From the NCBI GenBank assembly GCA_030145945.1, contig JASLDK010000183.1, forward strand, positions 1 to 7,964: a stretch of DNA of 7,964 nt. The letters run 5' to 3'. Numbering within the stretch: the stretch's first letter is position 1; each line of letters begins with the position of its first letter. Shown in pieces: positions 1-4,780 of this stretch. The notes beneath the pieces are model-generated. The model worked only from the letters and a program-made list of their open reading frames with translations. It was not told the DNA's origin and ran no database searches. The translations under genes were made by a program, and so were the position numbers. Source of the stretch: Nocardioides sp. (GTDB lineage Bacteria; Actinomycetota; Actinomycetes; Propionibacteriales; Nocardioidaceae).

Positions 1-944
1 AACAACGCCGACTGGGTCGGCGAATAGCCACGCACCAGCTGGGCGTAGAGCATCAGCGGGAAGCCGATCGCCGTGAACGCGAAGCTGATCGTGCTGATCG
101 CGACATTGGCCAATGAATAGTTGCGGTCACGGAACAGACTCAACGGCACCAGCGGCTCGCGCGTGTTGAGCCGCTGCCACACCACGAACGCAATGAGGAC
201 GACGATCCCGCCCACGATCAGCATCGGGACGGTGATGAAGCCGGTGACGGTGCCCCAGTCGTACTGATGTCCCTCCTGGATGCCGAACACCAGCAGGAAC
301 ATGCCGACGCCGCTGAGCACGACGCCCAGCCAGTCGAAGGCGTGCGGGTGGGTCTGCAGTCGCGGGACGTTGCGCAGCGCCAGGGCGATGCCGACGATCC
401 CGACGGGCACGTTGATGAAGAAGATCCACTCCCACGAGAACGCGTCGACCAGGACACCACCGAGGAGTGGACCGACCAGCATCGCCACGCCTGCCGTCGC
501 ACCCCACAGGGCCATCGCCTGGCCGCGCCGGTCGGACGGGAAGATGCGGGTGATGATCGCCATCGTCTGCGGCGTGATCATGCTGGCGCCGAGCCCCTGC
601 ACGACCCGCGCGATGATCAGGGCCTCGATGCTCGAGGTCAGGCCACACCACAGGCTGGCGAGGGTGAAGACGGCAAGGCCGGTCAGGTAGAGGTTCTTCG
701 GCCCGAACCGGTCGCCCAGTCGCCCGGTGATCATCACCGGCACCGCATAGGCGAGCAGATAGCCACTGGTCACCCAGACGACCGAGTTCACCTCGGCATG
801 AAGGTCCTCGATGATCGCCGGCGTCGCGACGGTCACGATGGTCGTGTCGACCATGATCATGAAGAAGCCGAGGACGAGCGCCCACAGCGCCGGCCAGGGG
901 TTCGCCACCTCGGCGGTGGACTGCGGGGATGCGGTCTCGGTCAC
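1..944 (-). CDS. DHA2-family MFS drug exporter (EmrB/QacA-like), C-terminus off the window
   Basis: This is the N-terminal ~314 residues of a proton-driven multidrug exporter of the 14-helix DHA2 branch of the major facilitator superfamily, acting in the cytoplasmic membrane. The translation shows helix 1 with DTTIVTVATPAI (about residues 33-44), motif A GRLGDRFGPKN (74-84) in the loop between helices 2 and 3, and the antiporter motif C with GPLLGG (about 148-167). The loop FRDRNYSLANV (about 271-281) is typical where the extra DHA2 helices begin. I chose GTG at 944 because VTETASPQ followed by NPWPALWALVLGFFM matches how relatives begin. The frame stays open upstream, with GTG 959, ATG 1004 and ATG 1010 as alternatives, and no start has a strong ribosome-binding site. 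It is divergent from the DUF3151 gene. The substrate cannot be read from sequence. Family certain, start moderately so. Confidence 0.93.
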   Translation of the reverse strand, partial: MTETASPQSTAEVANPWPALWALVLGFFMIMVDTTIVTVATPAIIEDLHAEVNSVVWVTSGYLLAYAVPVMITGRLGDRFGPKNLYLTGLAVFTLASLWCGLTSSIEALIIARVVQGLGASMITPQTMAIITRIFPSDRRGQAMALWGATAGVAMLVGPLLGGVLVDAFSWEWIFFINVPVGIVGIALALRNVPRLQTHPHAFDWLGVVLSGVGMFLLVFGIQEGHQYDWGTVTGFITVPMLIVGGIVVLIAFVVWQRLNTREPLVPLSLFRDRNYSLANVAISTISFAFTAIGFPLMLYAQLVRGYSPTQSAL

Positions 945-1002
945 GAGAGGAGTCAACACCCTGGCACCGACATCCTGTTCCCCGGCGAGCAAGAATGTCG
1001 CC
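945..1002. promoter_or_regulatory. Divergent intergenic region between the exporter and DUF3151 genes
   Basis: These 58 bases separate two divergent starts and must hold both promoters, unless the exporter starts further upstream and overlaps its neighbour. On the plus strand AAGAAT (991-996) sits six bases before the ATG at 1003 and could be a weak -10 element for a leaderless message. GAGAGGAG (945-952) looks like a Shine-Dalgarno sequence on the plus strand but has no start codon at a suitable distance. No convincing operator was found. Promoter assignment is inference. Confidence 0.3.
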
Positions 1003-1425
1003 ATGAGCATCACGCCCGGCGCCGACCTGATGGCCGGCCCGCCCCCGACCCACCTCCCCGTCGACCCCGCCGAGGCACTCCTCGCCGACGGCCACGAGCC
1101 CGCTTCCGTCGTACGCCGCCTTCCGGCCTCGCCGTTTGCCTGGGCCGCGCTGGCCGAGGAGGCCAAGGACCACGCGGAGGACGACGTGACCGTCTACGCC
1201 TACGCACGTGTCGGTTACCACCGCTCGCTGGACATGCTGCGGCGCAACGGCTGGAAGGGTCACGGTCCGGTCCCGTGGGAGCACGAGCCGAACCGCGGGT
1301 TCCTCCGGGCGCTCGCGTTGCTCGCCCTGTCCGCGCGCGCCATCGGTGAGACCGAGGAGTGGGAGCGCTGCGCTGCCTTCCTGCGGGACTCCAGCCCGAC
1401 GGCGTACGACGAACTCCTCGGCTGA
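1003..1425 (+). CDS. DUF3151 family protein
   Basis: A 140-residue soluble protein that I recognise as DUF3151, a family of unknown function known from actinobacteria. Diagnostic stretches are the N-terminal GPPPTHLP (about residues 13-20), FAWAALAEEA (about 45-54), AYARVGYHRSLDMLRRNGWK (about 66-85), GPVPWEHEPNRGFLRAL (about 88-104), and IGETEEWERCAAFL near the C-terminus. The alanine-rich helical pattern suggests a TPR-like all-alpha fold, but that is inference. There is no signal peptide or membrane segment. The frame is open back to about 811, but the ATG at 1003 gives the expected family length and N-terminus; ATG 1030 is a less likely alternative. Its stop is followed after one codon by the start of the winged-helix gene in the same frame, so the two are probably co-transcribed. 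No function is assigned. Confidence 0.9.
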   Translation: MSITPGADLMAGPPPTHLPVDPAEALLADGHEPASVVRRLPASPFAWAALAEEAKDHAEDDVTVYAYARVGYHRSLDMLRRNGWKGHGPVPWEHEPNRGFLRALALLALSARAIGETEEWERCAAFLRDSSPTAYDELLG

Positions 1426-1428
1426 TCC

Positions 1429-1794
1429 TTGGTGGCGGAGCTGCCGCGGATCGGTCCGCGGGTGTGGTGGGTCTACCTGGCCGTCGACACGCCCAAGACG
1501 GTCGACCAGCTCGCCGCCGACGCCGGCATCTCACCCGACTCGATCCGGGGGCACCTGCGCCATCTCACCCGGCTCGGACTGGTCCGCAGGACTGTCGAGC
1601 CGGGTGCGCAGCCGATGTGGGTGCAGGCCCGAGAGATCGACGCCGCCACCCGTTATCGGATCGTCGGCAGGGTCGAGCGGGGCAACCTGCGGCAGCCGCG
1701 GGACGCGGTGCGTGCCGAGCACCCGACCGAGCGCAGCGTGCCCTCCTACCCGCGCCTGCGCTGGTGGCAGCGTTGGCGTCGCTCCATCGGGTGA
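1429..1794 (+). CDS. Small winged-helix DNA-binding protein, putative transcriptional regulator
   Basis: A 121-residue protein whose middle is a clear helix-turn-helix: TVDQLAADAGISPDSIRGHL (about residues 24-43), then a third helix and wing, RHLTRLGLVRR to about residue 66. This is the arrangement of ArsR/MarR-like winged-helix regulators. No metal-binding cysteines or other ligand motif is visible, so I cannot name the family or signal. The C-terminal 50 residues are basic and tryptophan-rich (WWQRW near the end), suggesting nucleic-acid or membrane contact. The start is TTG 1429 or GTG 1432; neither has a good ribosome-binding site, so translation probably depends on ribosomes finishing the DUF3151 frame just before it. 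It is convergent with a micro-ORF pair 13 nt downstream. Possible targets are its own promoter or the inverted repeat at 2076-2095, but nothing in the sequence proves this. Confidence 0.72.
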   Translation: MVAELPRIGPRVWWVYLAVDTPKTVDQLAADAGISPDSIRGHLRHLTRLGLVRRTVEPGAQPMWVQAREIDAATRYRIVGRVERGNLRQPRDAVRAEHPTERSVPSYPRLRWWQRWRRSIG

Positions 1795-1807
1795 GGGGCG
1801 ACAGCGG

Positions 1808-1888
1808 TCACCGGCGGTGCGCCCACCGCAACCGCTCGCGCCCCAGCATGTCCAGGACGGCGGCGAGCGACGACAGCCACAACTTCAT
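1808..1888 (-). CDS. Putative 26-residue microprotein, second of a small-ORF pair
   Basis: A very short frame beginning ATG-AAG-TTG-TGG one base after the stop of the 56-residue frame (TGA-G-ATG). It has AGGGG five bases before the ATG, inside the end of the upstream frame. The product begins MKLWLSSLAAVLDM, a short hydrophobic helix, and ends in a strongly basic, tryptophan-containing tail (RERLRWAHRR). All 25 codons after the start end in G or C, the pattern of real genes here. No family is recognised. It could be a membrane-surface peptide partnering with the upstream protein. Against it: its length, and the region's high GC, which makes chance frames common. The hairpin at 1814-1829 lies inside its last codons. 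Confidence 0.4.
   Translation of the reverse strand: MKLWLSSLAAVLDMLGRERLRWAHRR
1814..1829. terminator. Short GC-rich hairpin between convergent genes
   Basis: GCGGTG, four bases (CGCC), then CACCGC form a perfect six-pair stem about 20 bases past the stop of the winged-helix gene. Placed between convergent units it could end the plus-strand transcript. There is no T-tract, and it overlaps the last codons of the 26-residue frame on the other strand. A weak candidate. Confidence 0.25.
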
Positions 1889-1889
1889 C

Positions 1890-2060
1890 TCAACCCCTGA
1901 CGGCGAGATAGGCGGCCACCAGCAGCAGGATCAGGCCGAGTGCGCCGGCGATCGGCAGGTCAGCTGTCCGTGACGCACGGTGGGCGCGCGTCGCAGCCGG
2001 TCGCTCCTGCGGCGGGACGGGGTGACTCGCGCGGTGCTTGTTGCTCAGGTTGGTCTGCAT
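1890..2060 (-). CDS. Putative 56-residue small membrane protein
   Basis: A short frame with a strong Shine-Dalgarno sequence, GAGGAG (2066-2071), five bases before its ATG. Residues 1-34 are polar and basic, rich in His, Arg, Pro and Ala. Residues about 35-54 form one hydrophobic helix (LPIAGALGLILLLVAAYLAV), leaving two residues, Arg-Gly, at the C-terminus. The positive-inside rule predicts a cytoplasmic N-terminal tail and the C-terminus outside. About four in five codons end in G or C. No family is recognised. It lies 95 bases downstream of the lysyl-tRNA synthetase on the same strand, preceded by an inverted repeat and a hairpin, so it may have its own promoter. The 26-residue frame follows after one base, suggesting a two-gene unit. 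The ribosome-binding site and membrane helix make it likely real; function is unknown. Confidence 0.6.
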   Translation of the reverse strand: MQTNLSNKHRASHPVPPQERPAATRAHRASRTADLPIAGALGLILLLVAAYLAVRG

Positions 2061-2065
2061 CAGAT

Positions 2066-2071
2066 CTCCTC
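2066..2071 (-). promoter_or_regulatory. Strong ribosome-binding site of the 56-residue ORF
   Basis: GAGGAG on the minus strand, five bases before the ATG at 2060. Among the clearest Shine-Dalgarno matches before any start in the window; it is the main reason for calling the small frame a gene. Confidence 0.6.
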
Positions 2072-2075
2072 GTGG

Positions 2076-2095
2076 GTGTACTCCGAGACGTACAC
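2076..2095. promoter_or_regulatory. Perfect inverted repeat GTGTAC-N8-GTACAC, operator or RNA hairpin
   Basis: Two six-base arms are exact reverse complements, separated by eight bases. The element ends four bases upstream of the GAGGAG ribosome-binding site of the 56-residue frame. The 14-bp distance between arm starts suits a dimeric DNA-binding protein contacting nearly adjacent turns of the helix, so a repressor site is plausible. If transcribed, the same bases form a six-pair stem with an eight-base loop next to the ribosome-binding site. I cannot assign it to a known regulator. The convergent winged-helix protein is one candidate. Confidence 0.5.
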
Positions 2096-2104
2096 AGGAC
2101 CTGA

Positions 2105-2138
2105 CGCAGCCGACCGCGTTCCATCACGCGATTCTGCG
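2105..2138. terminator. Interrupted hairpin downstream of the lysyl-tRNA synthetase gene
   Basis: CGCAG (2105-2109) pairs with CTGCG (2134-2138), and inside it CGCGT (2115-2119) pairs with ACGCG (2126-2130) around a six-base loop. The two five-pair stems are separated by an asymmetric internal loop of five and three bases. It begins 17 bases after the stop of the synthetase gene, a normal place for a terminator. No run of T follows on the minus strand, so termination may be partial. Confidence 0.3.
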
Positions 2139-2155
2139 GGAAATCTTCGACTTCC

Positions 2156-3868
2156 TCAGCCGAGCAACAGTGCGCGCACCTTCTCCTGGCCCAGCGCAGC
2201 GAACAGGGTGGGGAGCCGAGGGCCGCGCTCGGCGTCCACGAGGAGCTCGTAGAGCAGCTTGAAGAACGCCTTCTGGTCGGCCTTCACCTCATCGGTCGGA
2301 GCATCGGTCACGTCGAGTCCGCGGCCGAGCTTGGGCACGCCGTAGATCAGCGTGGTGAGCGCGTCCGCCTGGTCGGCGGCGGTGAAGGCCGCGGCGAGGC
2401 GCTTCACGAGCAGCCCGATCCAGGCTTGCTCCTGCTCCGAGAGGGACGCCAGCCGTGCGGTGTCGGCGACCGCGCGGACCGTCGTACGGTCCTCCGGGTC
2501 GACGTAGTCCGTGATCCAGGTGGCGGCCTTGTCGAGGCGCGGTGCGAGGTCTGCCTCGGACGCGCCCACGGTGCGTGCGGTGATCTCACGGGACCCGGCA
2601 GTCACGTCGGCGACCGACGACAGCATCCGGAACGGTACGACGACAGCAGGCGTCGGCAGCGTCCCCGCCGTCGAGGTGGCCGATGCCCGCTCCCAGGCGA
2701 GCACGGCGGCGTCGCGCTTCTCGGGGATCGCAGCCTTCTTGGTCAGCGCGTCCCACTCGTCATAGAGCCGGAGCACCTCCTGGCCGAAGTCGACGTTGAA
2801 GGCCTGCTTCGGCTGGCGGCGGGCGTAGAGCCAGCGCAGGATGGGTGCTTCCAGGATCCGCAGTGCCTCGGCCGCGGTCGGGACGCCACCCTTGGAGGAC
2901 GACATCTTCGGCATGCCTGCGACGCCGACGAACGAGTAGCCGACGAACGACGGCGCGGTGCCGCCGAAGATCGGCCCGACGATCTCCTTGCCCACGGTGT
3001 ACGACGAACCGGGGGAGGCGTGGTCGACGCCGCCGGGCTCGAAGTGAACGCCCTCGAACGTCCAGCGCATCGGCCAGTCGACCTTCCAGACCAGCTTGCC
3101 CTCGTTCTGGGTGGCGACATTGGTGACGAACGATCCACCGCAGGCATCGCAGGTGTAGGCGAGGTCGGTGGTGTCGTCGTCGTACGACGTCAGGGTGACG
3201 GTGTCGCGGCCGCACCCGCGGCAGTACGGCTTGTAGGGGAATCTGGTGAGGGAGTCGAGGTCACCGTCATGGCCCGTGCCCTGCCCCGTGGACTCCTCCT
3301 CGGCGGTGGACTCCTCGGAGTCCTCCGCACCCTCGACCTTCTTGGTGCGGAACCGGGACATCACGGTCTCGATCTCGCCGCGCTTGCGGATCGCGGTGAG
3401 GACCTGCTCGCGGTAGGTGCCGGCCTGGTACATCGCGGTCTGGTCGACCTCGACCATCTCGCAGCCCATCTCGACGAGCGCGGCCCGCAGGGGTGCCTTG
3501 AACCGCTCGGCCCAGTTGGGGAACTCGCCGGTCGGGTCGGGGACGGCGGTCAATGGCTTGCCGATGTGCTCGGCGAAGCTCGGGTCGACGCCCGCGGGAA
3601 CCTTGCGGAACCGGTCGTAGTCGTCCCAACTGTGCAGGTGGCGCACGTTGATCCCGCGGCGGCGGATCTCCTCGGTCACGAAGTGGACGGTGAGGAACTC
3701 ACGCAGGTTGCCGAGGTGGATCGGCCCTGACGGGCTGATGCCGGAGGCGCAGGTGACCAGGTCGGGGAGCGTGCCGCCATTGGCCTGTTCGGCGTGCCGC
3801 AGCGCCAGGTCGGCGGTCCGGGTCACCCAGTCGGCGGGCTCTTGCTGGTTCTGCTGTCCTCGTGCCAC
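2156..3868 (-). CDS. lysS: Lysine--tRNA ligase, class I (archaeal-type LysRS1)
   Basis: A 570-residue cytoplasmic enzyme that charges tRNA-Lys with lysine using ATP. It belongs to class I (Rossmann-fold) lysyl-tRNA synthetases, unrelated to the usual bacterial class II enzyme. The HIGH-type motif is in SGPIHLGN (about residues 47-54) and the KMSKS loop is PKMSSSKG (about 320-327). Cysteine pairs CRGC (216-219) and CDAC (240-243) look like a zinc knuckle between the halves of the catalytic domain. An acidic, Ser/Glu/Gly-rich insertion occupies about 178-205. The C-terminal ~200 residues are the helical anticodon-binding region. Length fits the family. The GTG at 3868 keeps the N-terminal DWVTRTADLALRHA helix; no Shine-Dalgarno sequence precedes it, but a TANNNT element does. 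The lipid kinase stop is 18 nt upstream, so co-transcription is also possible. Identification is secure; some databases call the gene lysK. Confidence 0.97.
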   Translation of the reverse strand: MARGQQNQQEPADWVTRTADLALRHAEQANGGTLPDLVTCASGISPSGPIHLGNLREFLTVHFVTEEIRRRGINVRHLHSWDDYDRFRKVPAGVDPSFAEHIGKPLTAVPDPTGEFPNWAERFKAPLRAALVEMGCEMVEVDQTAMYQAGTYREQVLTAIRKRGEIETVMSRFRTKKVEGAEDSEESTAEEESTGQGTGHDGDLDSLTRFPYKPYCRGCGRDTVTLTSYDDDTTDLAYTCDACGGSFVTNVATQNEGKLVWKVDWPMRWTFEGVHFEPGGVDHASPGSSYTVGKEIVGPIFGGTAPSFVGYSFVGVAGMPKMSSSKGGVPTAAEALRILEAPILRWLYARRQPKQAFNVDFGQEVLRLYDEWDALTKKAAIPEKRDAAVLAWERASATSTAGTLPTPAVVVPFRMLSSVADVTAGSREITARTVGASEADLAPRLDKAATWITDYVDPEDRTTVRAVADTARLASLSEQEQAWIGLLVKRLAAAFTAADQADALTTLIYGVPKLGRGLDVTDAPTDEVKADQKAFFKLLYELLVDAERGPRLPTLFAALGQEKVRALLLG

Positions 3869-3875
3869 GGGGCCA

Positions 3876-3881
3876 ACGTTA
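3876..3881 (-). promoter_or_regulatory. Possible -10 element for a leaderless lysS transcript
   Basis: TAACGT on the minus strand fits TANNNT and lies seven bases before the GTG of lysS, the spacing of actinobacterial leaderless promoters. No Shine-Dalgarno sequence is present between it and the start. It sits just after the stop codon of the lipid kinase. No clear -35 element was seen, so this is inference. Confidence 0.35.
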
Positions 3882-3886
3882 TTGCG

Positions 3887-4780
3887 CTAGCCGCGCGGAA
3901 CCACCATCGCGTACGCCGACGGCAGCACACGCCACGTCCGGGACCGCACCGGCCCGTCGATCTCCCCGTCGCTGTTGCAGTCGAACGGGGTGCCGGTGAC
4001 CCGGACCGTGCGCCCCCGCAGGATGCGGACGTCGCGGTGTTCCTCGTGCCGCGCGAAGGGGAGTCGGAGGAGGTAGCCGAGCCGCGCCAGCGTGCCCAGC
4101 GGAGTGGCGATCAGGACGTCCACCTCCCCGTCGTGAGGTTCCGCGTCGGGGGTGAGCTCGGTGCCGCCGCCGACCGAGGCGCCGTTGCCGACGGCGACCA
4201 TCAGCACGGGCTTGTCGACGTCGACGGCGATCTGTCCGTCGATCTCGACGAGCAGCCGCAGCGTCGGCGGGTTGAGGGCGGTCTCCAGAGCGCCGATCGG
4301 GTAGCCGACCTTGCCCAGCCGGGCCTTCCAGCGTGCGCCGCGCTTGCCCGCCTCGGCGCCGGCACCGAGGTGGACGCTGTTGACGGTCACCTGGCCGTCC
4401 TCGTCGACGACGAGATCGGTCGGCCGGGCGATGCCGTCGAGCACGACCTGCGCGGCTTCGGCGGCATCGAGCGGCAGGTCGAGGGTGCGGGCGAAGTCGT
4501 TGCCGGTGCCCAGCGGGATCAGGGCGAGGGTGCGTCCCTCGAGGTCGCCACGGGAGTGCAGGGCCTGCACGACGGCGTGGATGCTGCCGTCCCCGCCGGC
4601 CACCACGACGGTGCGGTCGCCGGCCGAGGCAAGCACCTCGTCGAGCTCGTCCGGCGATGACGTGCCGCGCACCTCCACCTCGGCCCTCGCCCGCAGCACC
4701 GTCAGCGCGGAGTCCACGGCCTCCTGGTCCGCCGTACCCGCGTCACTGTTGGTGATGAGGAGCAAGCGATCCGTGCGCAC
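3887..4780 (-). CDS. Diacylglycerol kinase-family lipid kinase (DAGKc domain, YegS/DgkB-like)
   Basis: A 297-residue ATP-dependent lipid kinase, expected to phosphorylate diacylglycerol or a similar lipid alcohol at the inner face of the membrane. The nucleotide-binding signature GGDGS is at about residues 62-66, followed by PLGTGNDFAR (89-98). Near the C-terminus CNSDGE (268-273) supplies the Asp-Gly-Glu triplet that holds the catalytic residues in DgkB-like enzymes. The first strand ends TNSDAG where many relatives have NPxxG. There is no signal peptide or membrane segment. The GTG at 4780 overlaps the permease gene by 38 nt; no later start would keep the first beta strand. The overlap implies translational coupling with the exporter, and lysS follows after 18 nt. 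The lipid substrate is not readable: diacylglycerol, a sphingoid-like base or a polyprenol are all possible. Confidence 0.93.
   Translation of the reverse strand: MRTDRLLLITNSDAGTADQEAVDSALTVLRARAEVEVRGTSSPDELDEVLASAGDRTVVVAGGDGSIHAVVQALHSRGDLEGRTLALIPLGTGNDFARTLDLPLDAAEAAQVVLDGIARPTDLVVDEDGQVTVNSVHLGAGAEAGKRGARWKARLGKVGYPIGALETALNPPTLRLLVEIDGQIAVDVDKPVLMVAVGNGASVGGGTELTPDAEPHDGEVDVLIATPLGTLARLGYLLRLPFARHEEHRDVRILRGRTVRVTGTPFDCNSDGEIDGPVRSRTWRVLPSAYAMVVPRG

Noticed and set aside
968..1000. Inverted arms CGACAT and ATGTCG between the exporter and DUF3151.
   Set aside because: Six-base arms with a 21-base spacer are too weak and too far apart to call an operator.
942..1010. Earlier exporter starts at ATG 1010, ATG 1004 or GTG 959.
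   Set aside because: They are in frame but add residues unlike the family N-terminus, and the ATG starts would overlap the start of the divergent DUF3151 gene.
127..1284. A 385-codon open frame on the minus strand across the exporter gene.
   Set aside because: It is an out-of-phase shadow of the exporter and runs into DUF3151. Its product is Arg/Gly/His-rich low-complexity sequence, while the exporter frame gives clear MFS motifs.
3264..3350. Acidic Ser/Glu-rich stretch inside lysS.
   Set aside because: It is an in-frame flexible insertion within an intact enzyme; I think similar insertions occur in actinobacterial class I LysRS, so it is not evidence of a frameshift or foreign insert.
2426..3730. 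A 434-codon open frame on the plus strand.
   Set aside because: It lies antisense to lysS, whose frame carries all class I LysRS motifs. Long antisense frames are common at this GC content.
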